Shown in pieces: positions 1 to 10,500 of a stretch of DNA of 64,000 nucleotides. This DNA comes from Utricularia gibba (lineage: Eukaryota > Streptophyta > Magnoliopsida > Lamiales > Lentibulariaceae). The stretch spans positions 498,501 through 562,500 of the forward strand of contig NEEC01000014.1 of assembly GCA_002189035.1 (NCBI GenBank), in the 5' to 3' direction. Both the position numbers and the translations under genes were made by a program. Under the pieces are notes generated by a model. It made no database searches and was not told the DNA's origin. It saw only the letters and a program-made list of their open reading frames with translations. Every line of letters begins with the position of its first letter. Position 1 is the first letter of the stretch.

Positions 1-731
1 ATACAGAATGACCCCTGCACTCCAAACATCAGCTTCATGCCCATAATATTTATGCAGCACCTCTGGAGCAACGTAGTAAGGACTCCCCACAACATCAGAC
101 AGATACTGCCCTGTAATGTTTCAGACCATTCATGAAAGGCCATGTTATTATCTCGATGAACATAACGAAGAAACAGAGCATGATCTGGTCTGAAAATACC
201 TGGTTTATAAAAAACCGACAACCCGAAATCGGTAGCTTTAAGCTTAGCGTCTTCATCGGGTGTATCAAACAGAAAATTCTCAGGCTTCAAGTCTCTGTGC
301 ATAACGCCTAAGGAATGACAGGCTTCAACAACACTAGCGATGGTTTTCATCAACCCAGCTGCTTTTTTCTCAGAATAATGTCCTTTTTGAACAATTCTAT
401 CAAACAGTTCACCTCCCCCACATAACTCCATAACCAAATGCACAAACAGAGTATCCTCAAAAGTCCCCTTGATCCGCACCACATTCTGATGCTCAGACAA
501 ATGGTGCATAATCTGAATCTCTCTCCACACATCTTCGTAATCCTCCCGGCACAAAAGCTTCCGCTTCGCGATCGATTTGCAGGCGTACTCGATGCCGGTA
601 GCCTTTTCGACGCAATAGTAAGTAGTACCAAATTGGCCTTGACCCAGTTTTTTGCCTAGAGTGTACTGTTCCCTGAGTCCAGGAGTTTGATAGGGGAGGA
701 CATTTGACGATGACCCTGATTGCTTCTTCAT
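1..731 (-). CDS. Calcium-dependent protein kinase, CPK4/CPK11-like, 5' part (partial)
   Basis: Ser/Thr kinase of the CDPK family, which couples Ca2+ signals to phosphorylation in ABA and stress responses. Exon 1 is 200-731 and exon 2 is 1-110, continuing off the left edge; the 89-bp GT-AG intron (111-199) interrupts the codon after YKP. Visible are the Gly loop GQGQFGTTY, the VAIK-type lysine in YACKSIAK, the catalytic [19 protein letters not shown], and after the intron [12 protein letters not shown]. The start MKKQS is the first ATG after an in-frame TAG upstream. There is no Gly-2, so no N-myristoylation, and the short N-terminus before [12 protein letters not shown] matches the CPK4/11/12 subgroup, thought to be soluble or nuclear. 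The autoinhibitory and EF-hand regions lie outside the window. Family call is firm; subgroup is inferred. Confidence 0.93.
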   Translation of the reverse strand, partial: MKKQSGSSSNVLPYQTPGLREQYTLGKKLGQGQFGTTYYCVEKATGIEYACKSIAKRKLLCREDYEDVWREIQIMHHLSEHQNVVRIKGTFEDTLFVHLVMELCGGGELFDRIVQKGHYSEKKAAGLMKTIASVVEACHSLGVMHRDLKPENFLFDTPDEDAKLKATDFGLSVFYKPGIFRPDHALFLRYVHRDNNMAFHEWSETLQGSICLMLWGVLTTLLQRCCINIMGMKLMFGVQGSFC

Positions 732-1226
732 CACTTCAACTTTGTCGGGATCAATCAAATGCTGGTTTGTGCTGGGAATAAGGAGAACGAAGAATGAGCT
801 TGTGGGGTAGTCTGTTTTTTTGTGGTCGAAGGCCTAACTTTGCGGAGGTGGTGCAAAGTTCCTACTTTCTCTCCGGTTTGAAAATTCTGGGAAAATGGGA
901 ATTCTTTTCCGCCACTCCTGTAGATCTGCAACTTCCAGGGGAATGAATGAATAATGCCAGGCGACTCCAAACTTAGAAGGTAAACTGTGCCTATTACCAT
1001 CAATAATACTTCACTAATTACACATTAATGTTGTATTAGTATACAATAATACACGTGTTTTTTAAATTATTTTGAGAAATAAATAATAATTACATGGGCC
1101 GGGGTGGGCTGAGATAGCATGGTGACTTGCTGGTCGGGGTGGGTTTGGGCCCAATGCCCATGGCCCAGACTACAAACCCTAAACCTCTACACACCCTCTG
1201 GCACAATCTAAGTTGCCAAAGGAACG
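732..1226. promoter_or_regulatory. Divergent intergenic region between CDPK and GAR1
   Basis: 495 bp with no gene. The right half carries site II motifs (TGGGCC at 1095-1100, TGGGCT at 1105-1110, TGGGCCC at 1146-1152) followed by a telo box at 1174-1182. This combination is typical of plant ribosome-biogenesis promoters and fits GAR1. The left half is the leader and promoter side of the kinase gene. No clear TATA box was seen on either strand. Confidence 0.55.
1174..1182 (+). promoter_or_regulatory. Telo box upstream of GAR1
   Basis: AAACCCTAA lies 45 bp before the GAR1 start codon and just downstream of three TGGGCY site II elements. In plants this pairing (telo-box and TCP binding) drives coordinated expression of ribosomal and snoRNP genes. 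Confidence 0.65.
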
Positions 1227-2203
1227 ATGAGGCCGCCGAGGGGTCGTGGTTTTTCCGGTGGCGGAAGGGGTGGAAGAGGTGACAGGGGTGGAGGAAGATT
1301 CGGCAGAGGCGGCGGCGGCCGGTTTGCTCCGCGTGATGAAGGACCGCCTTCCGAAGTTGTTGGTCTCTCTCTTTCGTTCGCTCCGTGAATAAACAAGTCC
1401 GACCACATTTTAGTCTCTCTAGTTTTTAACTGACTGTCTGTTACGTGCGCAGAAGTTTCGACTTTCGTTCATGCTTGTGAAGGCGATGCTGTCACAAAGC
1501 TTACGAATGAGAAAATTCCTTACTTCAATGCGCCAATATATCTCCAGAACAAGACTCAGATTGGCAAAGTAGATGAGATTTTTGGTCCAATCAATGAATC
1601 TGTGAGTTGAAGTATACTTTTTTCTTGCTTGGTTATCAAAAAGTTCGATGAAGTGTTCTTGCATCATGCTCTTTTGTTTTTGGGTTTCTTCAGTTATTTT
1701 CAGTTAAGATGATGGAGGGTATCATTGCAACGTCGTATTCTGTTGGTGACAAGTTCTTCATTGACCCGGCCAAGCTTTTACCATTGTCTAGATTCCTTCC
1801 CCAGCCCAAGTATGTACTTCGATTCTATAGAATATTTGCATCTTTATCTAATGAAACATGAATTTGGATTTCAATCGCATCATCTCTGCTATGCTCATTG
1901 CTTCCCCATACCGGATTCTTTCGCTTTATGTATCTTGTTGTAGTGATTACATAGCCTACGCGCATGGCTTGTTGTAGTGATTCTCGATGGATGCGATCTG
2001 TCTCTGTGCACCATAGCCTGAGTTCTTTTTGTGGCCATTCCTGCAGGGAAAAATCACAAGGTGGCAGAGGGGGAGGACCTGCCCGAGGAAGAGGCCGTGG
2101 CCGTGGTCCATCTCGTGGAAGGGGCGCTCCTAGAGGCGGCCCCGGAGGCTTCAGAGGCGGCCGCGGTCGTGGTGGCGGCTTTAGAGGCAGAGGAAGATTC
2201 TGA
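1227..2203 (+). CDS. GAR1: H/ACA ribonucleoprotein complex subunit 1 (GAR1)
   Basis: Core protein of H/ACA snoRNPs, which guide pseudouridylation of rRNA in the nucleolus. Four exons (1227-1362, 1453-1601, 1694-1809, 2047-2203) give 185 residues with all phases agreeing. Residues ~1-40 are an RGG/GAR tract and ~46-135 the Gar1 beta-barrel ([17 protein letters not shown], then [20 protein letters not shown], then [19 protein letters not shown]). Exon 4 encodes a second Arg/Gly-rich domain ending GRGRF. Length and the two flanking GAR domains are normal for the family. The promoter has site II and telo-box motifs, as expected for a ribosome-biogenesis gene. A second long open frame over exon 4 is only a GC-rich shadow. 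Confidence 0.95.
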
Positions 2204-2583
2204 AATGCTTAGATGATGGCCCCTGTTACCTGTGCAATGTTGGAATTCTTCGTTATGGGAGTGAACTCATCCATTTAGTTTCGGGTCGGGTCACAATGAC
2301 AGGAAGCAGAACCTCTGTTGGATCACGTGAGACACTCCTTAATGAGAAGATTAACGAATCAGTTATCTACTGTTGGAATTGACTGCCGGAATTCTGTTTC
2401 CTTCTTTCGCCGGCAAGCGTTTCATTTCAGGCTTTCGGCTTTCAGCCTACTCCATTGCAGCTGCATCAGAGGCGGTTTTTATTTCTTCTAATGAGAGTTA
2501 CGGCAGGCCAGTGGTTCCCATCTCGATTTCACTCGCGTACCGGAGATTTTTGGTAGTAGAAGTAGTAGATACGAGTGTTTTTC

Positions 2584-4756
2584 ATGCTGCGGCACCGCCG
2601 GCGATTCCTCTGGCGCCCGGCCATCATCGCCTTGATTCTCGCCGCCGTTTTCCTCGTAGTACTCATTCACCTTCATCGGCGGCTCTCATTCTTCAGTTCG
2701 CATCCTCAGCAGCCCCATCAACTGCCCTACGCCCATTCCGCTTCATACCACCCTCTTCTCGATGACCTCGATTCGGATCCCATCACTTCCTTCAACCCCA
2801 ACGACGATCGCATCGACGTGCGCGATAATGTCGGTTTGGATAATGGGAACAATGACGAGATCTTCCTCGAAGAAGAGGAGGAAGACGCGACCCAGAATCG
2901 GAATTCCGCCGTTACCTCCAGCTACTTCTTTGACCCACTGAACGGCGTCGTTCGTAGGTCTTTCAGACATCGATCTATCGAGGAGTGGGAAGATTATGTT
3001 CCGTTTAATGTGAAATTGGAAAGTGATTTAGGGTTTGGGAACGATGTTATCGATCCCCTTTTTGGTTCTGATGATACTTTAGTTGATGATACCCTCAGAG
3101 CGCTGTTGAATGACGTGAGGGGAGTTGAGGATGCGTTACTACTGAAGGATTCTGTGCTTAGGCAAGGATGGGGAGAATGGTTTGATAAGAAAGCTGATTA
3201 TATGAGAAGGGATCCATTGTTCAAACCGAATATTGAGACCATGAATCCTGCCTACAATCCGATTTTGCAGGATCCTGACGGAACTGGATTATCTGGATTG
3301 AGCAGAGGGGATAAGATGTATCTCAGGGGGATTCTGGATGAGCTTAAGAAAACAGCATTTGTGGGGAAGAAACCAGTGGGTGTTTCTGCTTCAGGATCTG
3401 GAAAACAGAGCAGCAAAGAAGTGAGGATAGCTAAAAGAGCATTAAGTAATGCTAGAGCCATGAAAACTAAGGTTGCAGAGAAAGAGTTCTATGCTGACGG
3501 AGATAGATGGGGATACTATCCTGGGTTGAAGAGAAATCTTCCATTTCAGAACTTCATGGATGAATTTTTCAGTAGAGAAAATTGCACTATGAGAGTTTTC
3601 ATGGTCTGGAATTCTCCACCTTGGATGTTTGGTGTTCGGCATCAGAGGGGACTGGAGAGTTTGCTGTATCATCACAGAGACGCATGCGTGGTCGTGTTCT
3701 CAGAGACAATGGAGCTCAATTTCTTCCGTGAATTTGTGAATGATGGGTAATTTTTGTTTAGTTTTTTTTTCTGCTCAAGCCATGATCATGAAGTTCTTCT
3801 GGCTTTCTTGTTCAGATACAAAGTAGCCGTGGTTATGCCAAATCTTGATGAGCTTCTGAAAGACACACCAACACATATATTTTCTTCTGTTTGGCTCGAG
3901 TGGAGGAAAACACAGCATTACCCAATTCACTTCAGCGAACTTATCAGACTTGTGTCCCTTTACAAGTAAGCGCTTGAGAATGAAAACTATTACTTCCTTG
4001 CTGTTATCTGTAAATGGCATCATCATTCCTTGCTTCAACTCGGCTGAACTTCATAGTATTTCATGCATATAGTGAAATTTGTTCGTTGGGAGTTTCCCTC
4101 ATTACTCACCACTGTCATTCAGGTATGGTGGAATTTATCTGGATTCTGATGTGATCGTTTTAAAGCCTCTGTCTTCACTGAACAATTCTATTGGATATGA
4201 GGATGGGGAAACTTTAAATGGTGCTGTGATAGCATTTAGAAGGCACAGGTACTTAGTCACTTCTACTTAAAATATTTCCATTCCTCATTGTGGGCTGCTG
4301 CAAATGTGGTCTTCATGCAGCCCCTTCATCCTGCGCTGCTTATTGGAGTTTTATGCATCATACGACGATACCGAGCTCCGGTGGAACGGAGCTGATCTCA
4401 TGACCAGGGCAGCTAGAAATTTCACAAGCAACATATCCATGTCTGACACTAAAATGGAGCTCAACCTACAACCCTCTTCTCTATTCTTCCCAATCAGTCG
4501 CCATGACATTTCCAGGTGCGCTGCCTTCTCCTAGATCACTCACTAGTATGCTTAAACCAGTACCCAAGTGACCATCTCGTCTCTCCGCAGATACTTTTCA
4601 GCACCTGGAACTGAAGCAGAAAAGGATGGGATCATCAACAGCTCAGTTACATTCCATTTCTGGAACACCTTAACCACTGCACTAGTCCCTGAGCCAGAGA
4701 GCCTTGTTTACAGGCTTATTAATCAGTACTGCATCTACTGCTCCGACACCTTGTAG
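2584..4756 (+). CDS. Golgi type II glycosyltransferase, GT32 / alpha-1,4-glycosyltransferase family (At4g19900-like)
   Basis: Five exons (2584-3746, 3816-3965, 4123-4248, 4321-4515, 4591-4756) give 599 residues, in phase. The short basic N-terminus (MLRHRRRFLWR) is followed by a single hydrophobic segment (~residues 10-27), a type II Golgi anchor. An acidic stem region follows. The catalytic part holds the sugar-transferase DXD signature (YGGIYLDSD, D445-S-D447), which binds the nucleotide-sugar metal ion, and the C-terminal alpha-1,4-glycosyltransferase region with HFWNT. This resembles the plant protein annotated as At4g19900. Substrate is unknown. An upstream in-frame GTG was rejected as start in favour of the ATG at 2584. 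Confidence 0.88.
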
Positions 4757-4855
4757 ACTTTGAAAGATTTGTAACTACAGAATTTTTATTTATCGTTAAA
4801 AGAGCAGCAAAAGTTACACTACTTTCATCAAACCAGTACAGAGTCTGGAACTTTT

Positions 4856-5987
4856 TCATGCCCATTTGGCCATGAGGGACATGAGTCCTGCCCCCAGTAA
4901 GACAGCGACAAAGCACTTAACTTGAAGCTTGATGCTTCCTTGCAGTTTTTTCCCCATGAACTCCGATGCCAGAAGATCCACTAAGGCCATGTATATCAGC
5001 AGCCCTGCAGATGAAGCGTTGAGCAACCCGGTGGTGATGAGTGCATGAGGGCTGTCTTCCCTGTAGCTGCTCGATAAGGCGATTCCTAATGCGATTCCGA
5101 ATGGTGTCGTCGCAGCGAAGAAGAACACCATCGTCGCCTTCTTAACTAAGTCGTACTCTGCCTACCATAAATCAAACTCCTGCTTTAGGGGAACGCAATT
5201 GGCAAAACCAGACATCCGAGTGCTATTTTTGGGAAAATGGGCTTGAAATTTACCTGAAGTATGCAGCCACCCAGACCCATCCCTTCGAACATTTGGTGGA
5301 AACAGAGAGCTGCAATTAGGCCTTTGATCGAGCATGTGTTTGACGACGAACCCAGGGATAATCCGATCACCACAGAGTGAACGACGATCCCTAACTCCAA
5401 GACCATGGCAATCACTCTGTACCGAAGGAGTTGTGATGCTGCTTCATCCAACCCCATACCATGGTGACCATGGTGATGGTTATCTCCCTCGGGGGATTCC
5501 CCATCTCCACCTCCGCCGCAGCCGTCTTACTGTTACGCTTATTATAAAAACTAGTTGCAATAGAGTCAATCATGAGAGTGATGATCGCCGACAGCATCGC
5601 CAAAAACCCCGTGAACGGAAACACGTGCCATGGCTTCGCCGGCAAACATGGGGACAGCAGCATCTCAAATGAATCCGGCAAAACATGCATGAACCCAGTA
5701 GCCAAAATGATCCCCGACGCGAATGCCTTCACGATTATGAACAGGGGGCGCTCTGGGCTCAGAGCCGGAACTGACCGAGTCACCAAAGGTAAGCTAACGC
5801 CGATTACACTCGCAACGAGAATCGCTGCTATGGCGATGATTTTCAGAGGTAAGGCTTGCTTTTTGTTGATACATGAGCCATGATTGGAGCCTGCGCAGTT
5901 CTCCACGACGGAGAAAACTCCGACGAAGCACTGGGAGAGGAGGAAGAATGTGATCAAGATACGCGAAAATGCAGGCATCTCCGGCAT
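4856..5987 (-). CDS. ZIP metal transporter copy A (IRT1/ZIP10-like), single-base frameshift
   Basis: Fe2+/Zn2+ permease of the plasma membrane, ZIP family. Two exons (5254-5987, 4856-5161). Signal peptide, TM1 ([17 protein letters not shown]), TM2-3, the His-rich variable loop, then the conserved TM IV ([12 protein letters not shown]) and TM V ([13 protein letters not shown]), ending in LMAKWA. Residues after ~190 are out of frame: exon 1 loses one base at a C run (+ strand G run 5491-5495), just before the His-rich loop. With one more base the product would be 346 residues, the IRT1 length. Unlike copies B and C it has no intron between RYRVIAMV and LELG; the two halves are fused in one exon. 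A TATA-like CTATATAA (- strand) lies at 6019-6026. Either a recent pseudogene or a consensus error. Confidence 0.85.
5491..5495 (-). other. Frameshift site in ZIP copy A
   Basis: Run of five G on the + strand (CCCCC on the coding strand). Upstream codons read ...VEMGNPP and downstream sense resumes one frame off, with GDNHHHHGHHG as the expected His-rich loop. Copies B and C keep frame here. Confidence 0.8.
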
Positions 5988-6057
5988 GGATGATGCGGTT
6001 GATTCGCGGCGAGGTCAGTTATATAGAAAGCAGAAATACACTGGGGCACCATTTTTT

Positions 6058-6405
6058 ATGTGAAAGTCAAATTGCAAAAGGCGCGGTTCATGCTTCTACT
6101 ACTTTATTTCATGCGTGCGTGTCATTTTGTACTTTTGCAGGGGTCAAATAATAAAAAACAGAAATATCCCTGGCCTGCGTGGCGAATGTGGGGCGTGTAG
6201 GCTCGAAGCATGCATCTCACGAGCTACACCATGCCAGCTAAGCAGAACGGTGACGTGGACGGATCCACGTGTAACGTGGCCCCCATCGCCGCGCACTTTA
6301 TTCTACATATATTACACGGGGCCACGTCGCCATGACGTGTGTGTATGGGCTCCAAAGTGGGCCTACATAGTACATACATTGGTCCAATAAAGGGAGGGAT
6401 CTGTT
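6058..6405. repeat. Duplicated ZIP 3' flank, unit B
   Basis: About 345 bp that recurs at 13921-14265 with few differences (shared: the GCGCGGTTCATGCTTCTAC segment, ATGCGTGCGTGTCATTTTGT, and TATCCCTGGCCTGCGTGGCG). It lies directly 3' of ZIP copies B and C, so the tandem duplication included the downstream flank. No gene seen in it. Confidence 0.85.
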
Positions 6406-7229
6406 TCAGGCCCATTTAGCCATGAGGGACATCCCTCCGGCACCCAGCAGGACGGCGACGAAGCACTTGACTTGAAGCTTGATGCTTCCCTGCAACCTTT
6501 TCCCCATGAAGTCCGATGCCAGAAGATCCACCAACGCCATGTAAATCAACAGCCCTGAAGAAGAGGCGTTGAGCAGGCCGGTGGTGATGAGTGCCCGCGG
6601 ACTGCTTTCCCGGTAACTGCTCGATAACGCGATCCCCAACGCGATTCCGAACGGCGTCGTCACGGAGAAGAAGAATGCCATCGTCGCCTTCTTTATCAGA
6701 CCGTACTCCGCCTGCAGTCGTAGCAGTCGAGTGACGATTGCCCCAAGGAGAAAGCCGAATTCCAGGTTTTCTGTTTGATTATTACCTGAAGGATGCAGCC
6801 ACCCAGACCCATCCCTTCGAAGAGTTGGTGGAAACAGAGGGCTGCGATGAGGCCTTTGATCGAGCACGTGTTGGACGATGCGCCCAATGATAATCCGATG
6901 ACCACAGAGTGAACGACGATCCCCAGCTCTAGAACCTATGGACACAGAGTTAACCGAACAGTGAAAATAGTCTATGGAATGAATCCTTCTACTGGGGAAT
7001 CGATTGCGCACCATGGCGATCACTCTGTACCGGAGAAGTTGGGATCCCTGGGGGTTATGCGGATTCATAGCGTGGTGAGAGTGATGCGGATTCTCCTCCG
7101 TGGAATCCCCTTTCTCCACCTCCGTTACCGCCGCGTCGCCTTTACGCATACTGTAAAGGCTGGTTGCAATAGAATCGACCATAAGCGTGATGATCGCGGA
7201 AAGCATGGCCACGAAGCCGGTGAAGGGAA

Positions 7230-7234
7230 ATTTA
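7230..7234. repeat. Target-site duplication, left copy (ATTTA)
   Basis: Five bases ATTTA directly before the element end TGATAG; identical to 12756-12760. Five-bp duplications are typical of Ty1/copia integrases. Confidence 0.93.
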
Positions 7235-7589
7235 TGATAGATATTGCATGATATGGGTGTAGGAAATATGACAGTGAAGATGTGAGAGTTTTGGAGTGTA
7301 TATCTTTCTGAAGCTCAAGATATTGTATAGAATGGCCACCATAAGCATGTGAGGGACAGTGGGCCGTGAAGTGTTGCCTTTGGACTGGACTTGCCTCATC
7401 TAATGGGCTGTAGCCCTTTGAGATGAGTAGGGCCCAGCATAATCAAGCTTACCCCTGCAGTGCGTTGCTTCTCCTTCACCGGGATTTCCTCCTCACGACA
7501 GAACTTCTCCAGATCGCCGGACTTGTTCTTCCTCTCTTGTTGATCCTTGATATCCGCTGAAGTCTCAATTTCATCCTCACGCTCTAACA
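7235..7589 (-). repeat. 3' LTR (355 bp), internally deleted
   Basis: Matches the 5' LTR at both ends but lacks the part equivalent to 12388-12526, replaced by about 14 bases at 7335-7348. The missing segment holds the TATA box. It also has ~13 extra bases near 7500. The polymerase frame ends inside this LTR at 7396. Confidence 0.92.
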
Positions 7590-10500
7590 TTCCTCCTTGA
7601 GGTTGCAATTGAGACTTCGACGGAGCTTCAAGAGGGTGCAGTCTTAACCCTAGCAGGTCTCGGATTCTTCGGAAATCTTTTGGAAACAAGCATTTGGTAA
7701 GTATATCAGCTGCCTGATCTTCAGAGGGTATGTATTCCAATGCTATTGACCCTTCCTTCACATATTCACGAAGAATGTGATACTTGACTTTAATATGTTT
7801 GGTTTTTCCAAACATAATGGGGTTTTGGGCAATGCTAATTGCCGATTTGTTGTCGATTCTCAGGACTATTGGCCTTTGGATGGGAATTCTTAAGTCTTCA
7901 CAAATCTTGATTAACCACTGGGCGTGGTTGGCGGCAGAGGCACCTGCGATGTATTCGGCTTCTGCCGAAGACTGTGCCGTGACACTTTGTTTGCGACTAT
8001 TCCAGGCAAAGGCTCCTGATCCAAGATTGAACAAGTATCCGGTGGTGGATTTACACTCAATCTCATCCCCTGCGAAGTCTGCGTCAACAAAGCCTTGAAG
8101 TATTGGGTTAGTATTTTTCTTGTAATATAAGCCTAGATTCAATGTAGACTTAAGATATTTGAGAATACGTTTGGCAATATTCATGTGATGTGTGTGCGGT
8201 GATTGAGTGAACCTGGATAGGTAGGAGACTGGAAACGTGACATCTGGCCTGGTAGCTGTTAGGTAGTGCAAAGCTCCTATTAGCTGTTGAAATGTCAGCT
8301 TGTCGCATTCTGATTTTTCTCCGGTGTGTAGCTTTTGTCTATCATCAGGAGGGAAGGGGGCATTGGTGGGTTTAGCAACTTCCAGATGATACCTCCTGAT
8401 TAGATCTTCTGTATATTTCTTTTGGTTTAGAAATATGCCTTCTTCTAGTTGGTGAATCTCTATTCCAAGAAAATATCTCATCAGTCCTAAGTCTACCAAA
8501 TCGAATATGTTTTGCAGTAGTTTTTTCTGCTCCTTGATGAGATCTTCATTGCTTCCTATTAGGAGTATGTCATCTACGTATAACGAAATAATTACCCTGC
8601 CGCCTGGTCTGTCTAATAGGTATAGGGTTGTGTCGTTCTTGCTTCTTGAATATCCTTGTTCGATAAAAAACGAGTCAATAGTGGAGTACCATTCTTTGGG
8701 GGCCTGTTTGAGACCATAGAGGGCCTTCTTTAACTTCAATATTTTATTCTGTCCATAGGAGATTTCAAAACCAGGAGGGGTCTCTACATAGACATCATCA
8801 TGCAATTCTCCATTAAGAAATGTCGTTTTGATGTCCATATGGTAAACGTTCCAGCAGTAACTAGCAGCCATAGCAAGCAGCAATTTGATTGTGTCAAGAC
8901 GGGCAACCGGTGCGAAAGTCTCATGGTAGTCGACTCCAAATCTCTGTAGATACCCCTTAACCACCAATCTAGATTTCTTTTTGTTTTCAATGCCGTCAGG
9001 ATTTAATTTGATCTTGTGTATCCATTTGAGACCTAGTGGCTTTACATGGTCTGGCTTATCTACTGCTTCCCATACGTCGTGATCTTGTATAGACTGTAGT
9101 TCCTCTTGCATGGATTTAAACCAAAGTGGGGAGTCCATGGCTTCTTTTAGATTCCTCGGCTCTGTAGTTGTGAGGCACCTATCATAGATATTAGAGAGGC
9201 TGTCATATTTCCGGTTGCGTGGAATATCTGCACTGGTGTGCATGTCTTCGTTATCGCATGAATCAGTGCTCATGAAGTGAGGCTGATATAATTCCTTGAT
9301 GGTAGACTACTGGTTTATTTCTTTCTCAGGGTCTTCGGGAATGTCTAGGTGCTTTCTGGTTTTGATCACCGGAGGAGGTTGGGGTGAGTCATCACTGTCA
9401 AATGTATTCTCCAAGTTTTCATTGTTAAATGTATTTGAATCTGATCCCACAGGTGTAGTCAGTGGAGAGGAGGGGTCATTGTCAATTTGGATGTATTCAT
9501 CAGGCTGTTCCATAGTCTCAGTATGTGATTCAGAGAGCATCTCAAGGTGTTGATCCGTACTACTCAGCTCACGGTATTTTGTGAAGTCTACATTACCTTG
9601 TTCCGATCGAGCTTGACCTTTTTCCATGGTCTTAGGTACAGGAGGTTCAGCAAGATTTGGTGGAGAGGTCGTCCTATGGAGATTGATGTTATCTTGATCA
9701 GCTTCAATATGTGTCAGTTGTTCTAGGTGGCTGTCAGGAGGTAAGAATTCCTCCTCAACGTGTGACATAGCTCCTTTCCTTGGTTCTATTTCCGGTTGAT
9801 CTCTTGAGGTTTTTAAGGGAGTGGTTTCCAATCTATGGTCAGGAAATAAATGTAAGATATTTGAGACTTTGGATCCGGCAGTTAATAAGTTCGATTCTGA
9901 TTCCCAATTCCAGCTCTTGGTTTCATCAACTAGGACATCTCGGCTGACTTGAACCTTGTCTGTGCTGAGGTTAAGTACCCGATAAGCCTTGCTGGTCGCA
10001 CAGTACCCAAGGAATACCCCCAGGTCAGATTTGTCATCAAGTTTCGAGCGCTTTTCTTTGGGTATGAGAATGTAGCAGAGTGAACCAAAGACTTTGAGAT
10101 GGTCTAATGCAGGCGGTTTTCCAAACCGGAGTTCATATGGTGAACGTCCGAGGGCACCTTTAGAAGGAAGTCTGTTGAGGAGATAAACCGCAGTGTTGAC
10201 TGCCTCTCCCCAAAAACATAGAGGCATGTTTTTTTCTTTTAGTAAACACCGTGCCATATTCATGATGGTTCTATTTTTCCTTTCGCATATCCCATTTTGC
10301 TCTGGAGTGTAGGGGTCTGAGTATTGATGAACAATTCCATGCATTTCGCAGAGACGTTTTAGCTCTGTGGACGTATATTCTCCGCCGTTGTCTGACCTTA
10401 AGGTAAGTATTCGCCTTCCACTTTGAGCTTCAGCAACGGCTTTGAATATAGAGAAGTAATGGAGAACTTCTGATTTTTCTTTCAAGATATACACCCAAGT

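Noticed and set aside
1179-1408. Minus-strand open frames over GAR1 exon 1
   Set aside because: Low-complexity shadows of the GC-rich RGG-coding exon on the other strand.
2031-2216. Plus-strand frame over GAR1 exon 4 in another phase
   Set aside because: Exon 3 joins the Arg/Gly frame in phase; the Glu/Ala-rich reading has no family match.
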